From Oceanotoga teriensis (GTDB lineage: Bacteria > Thermotogota > Thermotogae > Petrotogales > Petrotogaceae): a DNA stretch of 64,000 bases. Within the stretch, counting starts at the first letter, position 1; each line of letters starts with the position of its first letter. The translations under genes were made by a program, and so were the position numbers. Of this stretch, positions 52,134-60,995 are shown in pieces. Under the pieces are notes generated by a model, which made no database searches, was not told the DNA's origin, and was given only the letters and a program-made list of their open reading frames with translations. The stretch spans positions 62,001-126,000 of the forward strand of contig NZ_QGGI01000008.1 in the NCBI RefSeq assembly GCF_003148465.1. Direction: 5' to 3'.

Positions 52134-53852
52134 TTATTTTACTTCTTTCGCAGCGTTTAATCCTGCAATTCTACCAAATATAGTTATATCTGCCATAGCA
52201 TTTCCACCAAGTCTATTAGCACCATGAACTCCACCAGTTACTTCTCCAGCAGCATAAAGACCTTTTATAATATTTCCATCTTTATCTATAACTTGTGCAT
52301 TTGTATTTATTTTTATTCCACCCATTGTATGGTGAACTGCTGGCCATACACCTAAAGCATAATAAGGTGCTTTATTTAATTCTGTTGTCATAGATGTTCT
52401 ACCAAAATCAACATCATTTTTATTTGAAACAAATCCATTATATTTTGCAACTGTTTTTACAAGATTTTCTTCATTAACATTTATTTTTTTTGCCAATTCT
52501 TCTAATGTTTCACTTTCTATTAATAATCCTGCTTTTGAATATTTTTCAATAGCTTTTAAGCTATCTCTTACATTTTGGTCAAATACAAGATAAACTCTTT
52601 CTTCTGGTTGTTTTAATTCAGCAGCTGATACTACATCTCTTGTCTGTAATTCATTTATGAATCTTTCACCATTTATATTAACTAATATTGCTCCATTACC
52701 TCTTACTGCTTCTGTTATGAGTTCTCCATTAACACTTGATGCTGTAGGATGGATTTGAATTTGTTCTAAATCAACAAAATCTGCATTTACAGATTCGCCT
52801 AAACCAATTGCATCTCCTGTTGCACCTGGTTGATTAGTTGTACCAAATCCTTTTAATTCTGGTTTATATTTAACAACTAAATCTTGATTTGCACCAAAAC
52901 CACCTGTTGTCAATATAACAACTTTAGCATTTATACTATATTCATGACCTTTTGAATCTCTAACTTTTATACCAGTGATTCTATCATCATTTTTTAATAA
53001 TTCTACCGCTTTATTATCTACTCTTATATCTACTCCAACTTCTCTTGCTTTTTTTTCTAATGCTTTTGCAACATTTGATCCTACTGCAGCTCCACCTGTA
53101 GGTCTATGTGCTCTATCAACACTTGCACCACCAAGTCTTCCTACATCTGTCAAATCAGCACCCATTTCTATTAACCAATCTACAGTTTCTGCCGATTTTT
53201 CTGCCAATACTTTTACTAATTCTTCATTGTTAAGGTATTTTCCACCTTTCATAGTATCTTCAACAAAAAGTTCTACACTATCTTCTATACCTTTTTCTTT
53301 TTGAACTTTTGTTTCTGCAGCATTTAATCCACCTGTTGCATAATTTGTGTTTCCACCTACAACAGCTGTTTTTTCTACTAATATAACATTGACACCAGAA
53401 TTTTTTGCAGCTATAGAAGCAGATAATCCAGCTCCACCTGCACCAACTACTACAATATCTGTTGTTACATCTTCAAATTTAGCATCATCTGCAACTACTT
53501 TAGGTGTTAATTTTATGCCTGATTTATCTACAGCATTTTTTACTGCTGTTATTATTCCTTCTGAAGTCCATGTTGCACCTGATAATACATCTATATCTGG
53601 GTTGTTTTGAGCAACTATAGAATTAATAACTTTTGTAAATACATCTTTTGTAAATTCAGATTCATGATTTTCAACTACATCGATCTTTTTTATTTCGTTA
53701 TTTTCAATAGTAACTTCAACCTTTATAGTACCATTTTTACCTTTTCCTTCACCTGTAAATACATTTGAATCTTTTGAGTCTTTACATGAAACTAATGAAA
53801 TCATTAAAAAAGTTAATAATAAAAATACAACTACCTGCTTAAAAATCTTCAT
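52134..53852 (-). CDS. FMN-binding fumarate-reductase-like flavoprotein, lipoprotein
   Basis: A 572-aa lipoprotein. The lipobox LVSC (Cys 23) ends the signal. Residues 30-115 are an FMN_bind domain with DVLSGATWTSEG, whose Thr is the known site for ApbE-type covalent flavinylation. From residue 125 a FAD domain follows: DIVVVGAGGAGLSASIAAKN, QIQIHPTASS with active-site His, TEAVRGNGAILVNINGERF with Arg, HHTMGGIKIN, and GGVHGANRLGGNAMADITIF with the catalytic Arg. This is the extracytoplasmic urocanate/fumarate/acrylate reductase class. It would take electrons from quinol through bound FMN. No ApbE gene is in the window. Confidence 0.9.
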   Translation of the reverse strand: MKIFKQVVVFLLLTFLMISLVSCKDSKDSNVFTGEGKGKNGTIKVEVTIENNEIKKIDVVENHESEFTKDVFTKVINSIVAQNNPDIDVLSGATWTSEGIITAVKNAVDKSGIKLTPKVVADDAKFEDVTTDIVVVGAGGAGLSASIAAKNSGVNVILVEKTAVVGGNTNYATGGLNAAETKVQKEKGIEDSVELFVEDTMKGGKYLNNEELVKVLAEKSAETVDWLIEMGADLTDVGRLGGASVDRAHRPTGGAAVGSNVAKALEKKAREVGVDIRVDNKAVELLKNDDRITGIKVRDSKGHEYSINAKVVILTTGGFGANQDLVVKYKPELKGFGTTNQPGATGDAIGLGESVNADFVDLEQIQIHPTASSVNGELITEAVRGNGAILVNINGERFINELQTRDVVSAAELKQPEERVYLVFDQNVRDSLKAIEKYSKAGLLIESETLEELAKKINVNEENLVKTVAKYNGFVSNKNDVDFGRTSMTTELNKAPYYALGVWPAVHHTMGGIKINTNAQVIDKDGNIIKGLYAAGEVTGGVHGANRLGGNAMADITIFGRIAGLNAAKEVK

Positions 53853-54232
53853 ACTTGCCTCCTACAAAAATCACATAAGTGAAAATTTTAACTATAAAAC
53901 TATAAATACATAATTAGTTATTAATTGATTAACATTTTTACTTATCAACCGTTTAATTATATTGAAACTAATTATATAATACCTTTAAAAAGTCAAATTT
54001 AGAATTTCTAATGGTAAATATTTTTTTAATATTCTTTACAATAAATTTTTTAATTATAATTTTGTTAAATATCTATAATTCAGATTTTATTATTTCTTTA
54101 GTTTAATTTTATCGAATTAATATGTAAAATTTTAAAACGATTATTTACAATCAAAACTATATAAAGTACAAATTTTTAAAGAATTTCTGTTAATCTATAT
54201 ATAAATAAAAAAAATTTTGGTTGGTGATCTAA
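53853..54232. other. Divergent intergenic region
   Basis: A 380-base A+T-rich spacer between the flavoprotein and the HD-GYP gene. I see no gene, hairpin of note or clear palindrome; it must hold promoters for both directions. Confidence 0.5.
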
Positions 54233-55990
54233 TTGAAATTAGTGAGGTTTATTCAAAGAGAAATTATATTTAAAATATTTACTTTTGTGAGTATATCTTT
54301 TTTTGTTATTTTTTCTATAAATATATATGAAAATACTCAGCAAGAACAAGAAAAAATATCTATAATAACTAAAATATTTAATGAAACACTTCACACTTTT
54401 GAAGATAATTTGGCGATGATAAATGAAGATTTCAACAATATTTTAAATGATTATTTTAATATGTTAAGAACTGAAGATGAATTAAAAATGCCCCCAAAAA
54501 CTTTTAAAAACTATATCTATTCTATAAATTATTATAAGACAACTAAAAAGGGGTATATAATAGATTCTAATATTGAGGACTTAAAAGGTAATTATTATAA
54601 GAATAATTTTATATTTAATTCTGGAGATTTATTTTTCGATGAATCTCTTATAAGTGATTTTGTGCTTGATTTCAAAAATAATAATTTAAAAAAATTTTTC
54701 ATAACAAAAAATGAAAATTATTTTATAATATTAGAATTAATAATATCAGAAAATTTCATAAATAATATTTTTCAAAGAATTTCAACCTCTTTAATTTCAG
54801 ATTCTGCAGATATTAAGTTCAGTAATTTATATATAATTGATTCTGATAAAAATATAAAGATGATTCAATCTGATAATAATTTAAACAATGAGCCTACAGA
54901 TTTTATAAGCACAATAATAGATGATATTTTTCATACAAAAGATGATCATATCACATATAATAGTTTTTATAATAGAAAATTATATTATATATATAAGTTA
55001 AAAGATACTGGTTTTAAACCAATTAGATATGTATTAGAAATTTCTGTAGATAATATATATACTTTAAAAAACATTTTATTTTCAATAGTATTTTTTATAG
55101 TTTTTATGATAGTATTTTTCGGCTTTATAAAAGCTATAAATAAAAAATCCAAAATACTTTTAGTTTCTCCTCTAGAAAAGATAATATCAAATTATAATCA
55201 ATTCGATATTAATAATCCTGAAAAATCCGCTTTATTATCTATAAAAGATATGTATAAAATTGAAGAAATAAATATATTGAAGAATAAAACTTTGAATTTT
55301 CAGATTTCATTAAAAAATTATTTTAAAGATCTTAAAGAAAGTTATGATGAACTTGAAAATGCTTATGGAACAATAGAGGAAAAAAATCAAGAATTGAGAA
55401 AAGCTTATCTTAATTTTGCTCACAAACTCTCCATAATTGCAGAAGGTCATGATGAAAATACTGGTCAACATGTTTATAGAGTTGGAGAAATTTCAGCTTT
55501 AATTGCCGATAAACTCGGTATGGATACGGGTTTTGTTGAAGATATTAAAAAATTTGCTCCTTTACATGATATAGGTAAAATATTTGTTCCAACTGAAATA
55601 ATAAATAAAAAGGGTAGTCTTACAGAAAATGAGTGGAAAATCATGAAAAATCATACAATTAGTGCAAAGGAACTACTCGATGAAGAATTTTTTCATATGG
55701 CTCAAAATATAGCTTTATATCATCATGAAAAATGGGATGGTTCTGGTTATCCATATGGTATTAAAGGAGATAATATTCCTTTAGAGGCTCAAATAGTTCA
55801 ACTAGCTGATATTTTTGATGCTTTGAGATCTCCTCGTTCTTATAAAAAAGGATTTTCGCTTCAAGAAACTTATAAAATTATAGTTAAAGGTGATGATAGA
55901 GTTAAGCCTGAGCATTTCAATCCTATCATTTTAGAAGTTTTTAAAGAAAATTATGAAGAAATTGATTATATTTTTAAAAAATTATCTTAA
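54233..55990 (+). CDS. HD-GYP-domain cyclic-di-GMP phosphodiesterase with membrane sensor
   Basis: A 585-aa protein starting at TTG 54233. Membrane segments near residues 10-28 and 283-303 bracket a sensor of about 255 residues. After a coiled linker (ESYDELENAYGTIEEKNQEL) comes the HD-GYP core: HDENTGQHVYRVGEISALI, FAPLHDIGKIFVPTEI, HHEKWDGSGYPYGIKGDNIP and LADIFDALRSPRSYKKG. All metal His/Asp residues and the GYP motif are present. It likely hydrolyses cyclic di-GMP at the inner membrane in response to an outside signal. Confidence 0.93.
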   Translation: MKLVRFIQREIIFKIFTFVSISFFVIFSINIYENTQQEQEKISIITKIFNETLHTFEDNLAMINEDFNNILNDYFNMLRTEDELKMPPKTFKNYIYSINYYKTTKKGYIIDSNIEDLKGNYYKNNFIFNSGDLFFDESLISDFVLDFKNNNLKKFFITKNENYFIILELIISENFINNIFQRISTSLISDSADIKFSNLYIIDSDKNIKMIQSDNNLNNEPTDFISTIIDDIFHTKDDHITYNSFYNRKLYYIYKLKDTGFKPIRYVLEISVDNIYTLKNILFSIVFFIVFMIVFFGFIKAINKKSKILLVSPLEKIISNYNQFDINNPEKSALLSIKDMYKIEEINILKNKTLNFQISLKNYFKDLKESYDELENAYGTIEEKNQELRKAYLNFAHKLSIIAEGHDENTGQHVYRVGEISALIADKLGMDTGFVEDIKKFAPLHDIGKIFVPTEIINKKGSLTENEWKIMKNHTISAKELLDEEFFHMAQNIALYHHEKWDGSGYPYGIKGDNIPLEAQIVQLADIFDALRSPRSYKKGFSLQETYKIIVKGDDRVKPEHFNPIILEVFKENYEEIDYIFKKLS

Positions 55991-56227
55991 ATTTATATAT
56001 TTTTTTATTTCTTAACATAAAATGCTTGATTTTTATAATTTTTAATTATATAATTATAATAAAAGATTTATATTATGTAAAATATAAGTTCATACATTTA
56101 TTTAAAAATACTAAAAACATTTCATTTTTATATTAAGATTTTAACTTTTTTATTTTATTGTATATCTTTAAATATAAAAATGTATGATTCCTGCATTTTA
56201 ACTTTTATAAAAAAAGGAGGAATCAAA

Positions 56228-57715
56228 ATGTTGGTAAATGAAAGTACTCAGTTAAAACTTAAAAAGAGTGTTAAGTATGACACTGGAAAAGAACCTTCCA
56301 TAGCTATTTTTGAAAACTCTGTTGTTGAAGTACATAATTCATCGAATATGGAAGATTTATGGTATCATGTAGGGTTAATTTCTAATGATGAAGTTCATTG
56401 GGGAAAGAGTTATAAGTATGATACTGGTAAATATCCTAATGTGAGTATATTTAAAAATATTGTTGTAGAAGTTCATCAGTCTCAAAATAATAATAATTTG
56501 TGGTATCATGTGGGAATAATAGATATTTATTCAAAAGAAATATCTTGGGGTAAAAGTTATAATTATGATACTGGTAAACATCCTTCTATATTTATTTATA
56601 ACGATGTTGTTGTAGAAGTACACAATTCATCGAATATGGAAGATTTATGGTATCATGTAGGAACTGTTAATGTTAATAATAAAACTATTGATTGGGGTGA
56701 AAGTCATAAATATGATACTGGTAAATTGCCAAAAGTATCAATGAACTCTAATTTCATAGTTGAAGTTCATCAGTCTCAAAGTAGTGGGAATTTATGGTAT
56801 CATATTGGAACTTTAAATAAATCTTCTAAAACAGTTGATTGGAGTAAGAGTTATAATTATGATACTGGTTCAGAACCTGATATCTCTATTAATGAATTGA
56901 ATTCTGTTGTGGAATTTCATAAATCAAATAATCATGATATTCTTTGGTATCATATTGGTAGTTTAGATGATTATTCAAAAGAAATCGATTTTGGTCCTTC
57001 ATATAAGTTTGAAAATGGTGTAGATCCTTCTATATGTTGTAATAATGATTATATTGTGCAAACTCATAAATCAGAAAATAATACAGGACTTTTTTATTCA
57101 TGTACATTTTTTGCACTTTTGTCTTCTACCGTATTAGATTGTATTTTTGATGAAGTTACTTATCCTGAATCTGGTGCAAATAAAGATTTAGTTGGCACAC
57201 AAACTATTAAAAACCCTACTAATACTCAAATAACTCATCATATAGAAAAAAAGATTTCTCTTTCTAATACTTTTGAATTTACATTGACAGAAACTCTTCA
57301 TACTGGCATGACAAGTACTTTTAAAGCAAGTATTCCACTTCTTGGATCTACAGAATCAACGTTATCTATTGATTTAACATTAGAAAGTCAACAGAAATGG
57401 TCTAAAACAGTAACTGAAGAATATTTGTTCAGTCAAGATATAACTGTGAATCCTGAAACATCCATACAAGCATTTTGGTATATCGATATAATCGATGATT
57501 TTAAAATACCTTTTTATCTTTTAACAAAAGTAACTGGTTATCAAGGAACAAAACAATTAAGCACAGAAGAATTGATTGATATACTTAAGAACAGCGGTTC
57601 TACTGCTGAAATAGATTCAGGCCATAAGGAAAAAAATGCTGTTTTTGTTAGATTAAAAGGTGATTTTGTTGGTTCTTATGGTTTAAATACATATACTGAA
57701 ATAAAAGATATTTAA
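56228..57715 (+). CDS. Repeat-domain protein with aerolysin/ETX-MTX2-like pore-forming C-terminus
   Basis: A 495-aa protein. Residues 1-285 are six repeats of 48-50 residues, each with a YxYDTGKxP strand and an EVHxSxxxxxLWYHxG strand, resembling tectonin or beta-propeller-type lectin repeats. From residue 310 the sequence changes to a Ser/Thr-rich beta segment: VGTQTIKNPTNTQITHHIEK, FTLTETLHTGMTSTFKASI and SIDLTLESQQKWSKTVTEEY, as in the aerolysin/ETX-MTX2 pore-forming fold. There is no signal peptide, and a GGAGG site at 56228 rules out the longer frame. It may be released on lysis or exported by another route. Function is inferred from pattern. Confidence 0.75.
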   Translation: MLVNESTQLKLKKSVKYDTGKEPSIAIFENSVVEVHNSSNMEDLWYHVGLISNDEVHWGKSYKYDTGKYPNVSIFKNIVVEVHQSQNNNNLWYHVGIIDIYSKEISWGKSYNYDTGKHPSIFIYNDVVVEVHNSSNMEDLWYHVGTVNVNNKTIDWGESHKYDTGKLPKVSMNSNFIVEVHQSQSSGNLWYHIGTLNKSSKTVDWSKSYNYDTGSEPDISINELNSVVEFHKSNNHDILWYHIGSLDDYSKEIDFGPSYKFENGVDPSICCNNDYIVQTHKSENNTGLFYSCTFFALLSSTVLDCIFDEVTYPESGANKDLVGTQTIKNPTNTQITHHIEKKISLSNTFEFTLTETLHTGMTSTFKASIPLLGSTESTLSIDLTLESQQKWSKTVTEEYLFSQDITVNPETSIQAFWYIDIIDDFKIPFYLLTKVTGYQGTKQLSTEELIDILKNSGSTAEIDSGHKEKNAVFVRLKGDFVGSYGLNTYTEIKDI

Positions 57716-57719
57716 ATTT

Positions 57720-57751
57720 AAAGGAGTGAGCTTATACAGCTTCACTCCTTT
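57720..57751. terminator. Bidirectional terminator
   Basis: AAAGGAGTGA and its complement form a 10-bp stem between the convergent repeat protein and MarR genes, followed by TTTTT on the plus strand. Confidence 0.85.
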
Positions 57752-58201
57752 TTAATAATGATTTTCAAGCATTTTTCCTGCTTTTTTTAGGAATTGTTCT
57801 ATAATTTTTATTTGGTCATCATCGAGTTCATTTAAGTAATCATAAACTTCTTTATCATTTTCAAGATGATATTTTTGATGGTTTACATATGCAAGATTTC
57901 CTTTTTTCGTAAGGAAAAGACGTAATTTTTTTTTATTTTCTTCATCTTCCTCCTTGATTATAAATCCATCTTTCTCAAGTTTCAAAAGTGTTTTTGATAC
58001 TACAGCTCTTGTAACTTTGAGATATCTCGCAACTTGTGAAATATACATTCCTGGATTTTCACCTATAACTTTTATTAGATGTATTTCTCCTCTGTAAAAT
58101 TTCATATCATCGCCGAAGTCTAAGATTTTTTTCTTACCATTAGCGGCATTTTCTACTAATTTCATGAATAAACTCATAGTTTCAAATATTTTTTTTCTCA
58201 T
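57752..58201 (-). CDS. MarR-family transcriptional regulator
   Basis: A 149-aa winged-helix protein. ENPGMYISQVARYLKVTRAV and SKTLLKLEKDGFIIKEEDEE are the recognition helix and wing, and KLRLFLTKKGNLAYVNH follows as usual. It is the last gene of the minus-strand run that includes the methyltransferase and a FecBCD-type importer, and it may regulate them in response to metal or a small ligand. The ligand is unknown. Confidence 0.92.
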   Translation of the reverse strand: MRKKIFETMSLFMKLVENAANGKKKILDFGDDMKFYRGEIHLIKVIGENPGMYISQVARYLKVTRAVVSKTLLKLEKDGFIIKEEDEENKKKLRLFLTKKGNLAYVNHQKYHLENDKEVYDYLNELDDDQIKIIEQFLKKAGKMLENHY

Positions 58202-58238
58202 ATTTTTATTATATAATAAAATAAAATTTTTTCAATAT

Positions 58239-59222
58239 TTAATCTTTGTGTATCAGATAAGAGTTTAAGAATCCCTCTTTTTCATCGAGTTTTTCTATTT
58301 TATTAAATCCAGCTTCAAAAAAACTATCTATAATTTTTCTTTCACAAGTTAATATATCAAGGCCATTTATTTGACCAGATAACCAACCAATTATCGCTGG
58401 TTCTGGCTTTGTATAGTTTTCATTCACACCATGAGTTACAAGATAAACATATGATTTTTTATTCATAGAATTATATATTTTGTCTGATAAGCTTTGAATA
58501 TTTTCACCTGCAAAGTCCATTATTCCCGAAGCTATTATAAAATCATAGTTTTTCCCTATTTCATCTGAATTAAAATCACCCTCTAGAATATGAGTCCTTT
58601 TTTTTAAATCTGAATCATTTTCATTTTTTATTATTTCTTTTGCAATTGGAGTTACATTATCCCTTTCAAATATAAAAGCTTGAGAATTTTTATATTTTTT
58701 TGCGATCTCTATTGCAAATGTTCCCGATCCTCCACCGAGATCTAAAACTTTGAATTTTTGATCTTTATTAAAAATTTTTCCTATTAAATTTAAAATATTT
58801 TGAACTTTTCCAAAAAACATTTCTTTTCTTGTAACTTTAGCTAGTTCATAAAAATCATACATATCACAACCATCATTTATTTTTTTGTATTCTTTTTTTA
58901 AAAGTTTTTTATCTAATGATTCTAATGATGACATTTGTTCTCTAAATAATATATAGTCTCCCATATAATCTTTTTTTGATTTATTTAAATATTTATCCGA
59001 TTTATATGTATTTTTATATTTATTATTTTTTTTAATTATAAATTCACTCGAGGAAAGGGCATTTAAAAAGAATTTTGTGTTTCTTCTATCTAAAGATAAT
59101 TTATCTGCTATATAATCTGAATCTACTTCATCTTCTAAATGAGAAAAAATGTCTAATTTTAAAGCTGTTATGAAAATCTTGCTTCTATTATAATCTAAAA
59201 TTAATTTCATATATTCTTTCAT
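58239..59222 (-). CDS. O-methyltransferase-type SAM-dependent methyltransferase
   Basis: A 327-aa protein. An N-terminal winged helix (LEDEVDSDYIADKLSLDRRN, ALSSSEFIIKKNNKYKNT) acts as dimerisation domain, and the C-terminal Rossmann core has KVLDLGGGSGTFAIEIAKKY (motif I) and FERDNVTPIAKEI (motif II). This is the COMT/Methyltransf_2 layout used in small-molecule O- or N-methylation. GGAGG lies nine bases before the ATG. It follows the ABC ATPase by four bases and so is co-transcribed with a metal-chelate importer. It may modify the imported ligand. Confidence 0.85.
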   Translation of the reverse strand: MKEYMKLILDYNRSKIFITALKLDIFSHLEDEVDSDYIADKLSLDRRNTKFFLNALSSSEFIIKKNNKYKNTYKSDKYLNKSKKDYMGDYILFREQMSSLESLDKKLLKKEYKKINDGCDMYDFYELAKVTRKEMFFGKVQNILNLIGKIFNKDQKFKVLDLGGGSGTFAIEIAKKYKNSQAFIFERDNVTPIAKEIIKNENDSDLKKRTHILEGDFNSDEIGKNYDFIIASGIMDFAGENIQSLSDKIYNSMNKKSYVYLVTHGVNENYTKPEPAIIGWLSGQINGLDILTCERKIIDSFFEAGFNKIEKLDEKEGFLNSYLIHKD

Positions 59223-59226
59223 ATCT

Positions 59227-59991
59227 TTAAACCTCCAAAAATATTTTATCTTTTATTTTTTTAAAATAATCTTTTGATAATTCAAAAACATCTGTTATAT
59301 TATCTATATTTAAAACTTCATTTGTTTTTCCATAATAATAACTTAAATCTTTTTTCATTAGAATAGAAAGATCACTATATTTTATTACATTGATGGGATT
59401 ATGAGTGTTTATTATACAGCTCACTTTTTTATTTTTTATCAATTTATTTAAAATCTTAAATATTTTATCTTGATTAGATATATCAAGGTTGAGTTCTGGT
59501 TCATCTATTATCATCATTTCTGGATTAGAAACCATAGCTCTGGCTATTAATACCATCTGTTTTTCTCCACCACTTAAATTATTCATAGATTTATTTTTTA
59601 TTTTTTCCAAATTAAATAGTTCTATTATCTTCTCCACTTCATAATGATCATTTTTTTCAGGCATTTTCATAAACCCTATATAAGGATTTCTACCAAGCAT
59701 TATCATAGATTTTACATCATATGAGAAATTAAACTCTTTTATTTGAGGTACATAGCTAATCTTTTTCCAAAATATTTTTTTGTTTATATCTTTGTATAAT
59801 TTATTATCAAAAAAAATATTTCCTTGATTTAATTGACTAAAACCCAACAAACATTTTATAAGTGTTGTTTTTCCAACTCCATTTGGTCCGAGTATGGTTA
59901 ACATTTCACCTTCATTTAATTCAAAATTTATATTATTAAATATACATCTTTTCCCGTAAAAAAATGTAGCTTTTTTAACTTTTATGTTCAT
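59227..59991 (-). CDS. ABC transporter ATPase, FecE/BtuD-type
   Basis: A 254-aa ATPase. Walker A TILGPNGVGKTTLIKCLLGF, Q-loop SYVPQIKEFNFSYD, signature NLSGGEKQMVLIARAMVSNP, Walker B MMIIDEPELNLDISNQ and His switch NTHNP. The YVPQ and MIMLGRNPYIG segments typify siderophore, heme and cobalamin importers. Overlaps the permease by four bases. Confidence 0.93.
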   Translation of the reverse strand: MNIKVKKATFFYGKRCIFNNINFELNEGEMLTILGPNGVGKTTLIKCLLGFSQLNQGNIFFDNKLYKDINKKIFWKKISYVPQIKEFNFSYDVKSMIMLGRNPYIGFMKMPEKNDHYEVEKIIELFNLEKIKNKSMNNLSGGEKQMVLIARAMVSNPEMMIIDEPELNLDISNQDKIFKILNKLIKNKKVSCIINTHNPINVIKYSDLSILMKKDLSYYYGKTNEVLNIDNITDVFELSKDYFKKIKDKIFLEV

Positions 59992-60992
59992 AAGTTAATC
60001 ATTCCTTTTTTCTTTATAAAAAATCCAAGTAAAGGAGCACCTATTATTGCCGTCATTATTGAGAGTGGAATTTCTGATCCCGTTATAGATCTACTTAAAT
60101 TATCTATTATTAATAAATAAAATCCTCCAAAAAAAATAGTTCCTGGTATTAAATTAATATGATCTGTCCCATAAAACAATCTTACAAAATGCGGTGTAAC
60201 CAATCCTATCCATCCTATAATGCCACATATAGAAACTGTTATAGCGGATAATATAGTTACAAGAAATAAGATAATGATTTTATATATTTTTACATTAAAT
60301 CCAAGTGATTCAGCTTCTTCATCAGATAGGGATAATATATTTAATTTCCATCTGAGCATAAAAATTAATATTATACATAGAATAATTGGGAAAAAAACAG
60401 TTTTTAAATCTTTCATTCTAACTGCTGATAAACTCCCCATAAGCCAATATATTATTGAAGGCAGTTCAGATTCAACATCTGCATTAAACTGTATTATCGT
60501 TAAAAAAGATGTAAAAAGAGAATCTACTATAATTCCAGATAAGATCAATGATAGTATTGTAGTTTTTCCATTCTTCTTAGCAAATAAATAAGTTAGAAAA
60601 ACTGCAAATATTCCAAATAAAAATGAAGTTATATAAACCATAATATAATTTTTAAAAAACATTATTCCAAAAGCTACTCCAAATGCTGCACCTGAAGATA
60701 CTCCAAGTATTTTAGGACTTGTAAGTGGATTTTTAAAAACAGCTTGTATACATGTACCTGAAACTGCAAGACTGCTACCAACCAACAAAGCCATCAATAT
60801 TCTAGGAAGTCTTATTTCGAGTATTATAAACATTGCATTTGTCATTTTTATATTCTTATTGAAAATATACATAAAACTATCTTTTATATCTAAAAAACTT
60901 ATATTATATCTACCTATCATTAAAGATATGATTATTAAAAAAACTAAACTAATAAAAGATAATATATAAAATTTTAAATTAATTTTGAACAT
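59988..60992 (-). CDS. ABC transporter permease, FecCD family
   Basis: A 334-aa membrane protein with about nine to ten helices. IRLPRILMALLVGSSLAVSG, CIQAVFKNPLTSPKILGVSS and GLVTPHFVRLFYGTDHINLI are FecCD/BtuC signatures. It is likely a homodimer in the membrane. The substrate is a metal chelate such as a siderophore, heme or cobalamin. Stop and start overlap those of the ATPase. Confidence 0.94.
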   Translation of the reverse strand: MFKINLKFYILSFISLVFLIIISLMIGRYNISFLDIKDSFMYIFNKNIKMTNAMFIILEIRLPRILMALLVGSSLAVSGTCIQAVFKNPLTSPKILGVSSGAAFGVAFGIMFFKNYIMVYITSFLFGIFAVFLTYLFAKKNGKTTILSLILSGIIVDSLFTSFLTIIQFNADVESELPSIIYWLMGSLSAVRMKDLKTVFFPIILCIILIFMLRWKLNILSLSDEEAESLGFNVKIYKIIILFLVTILSAITVSICGIIGWIGLVTPHFVRLFYGTDHINLIPGTIFFGGFYLLIIDNLSRSITGSEIPLSIMTAIIGAPLLGFFIKKKGMINL

Positions 60993-60995
60993 TTA

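Noticed and set aside
56228-57715. Upstream ATG at 56180 as the start of the repeat protein
   Set aside because: It lacks a ribosome site, and the GGAGG before 56228 lies inside that longer frame.
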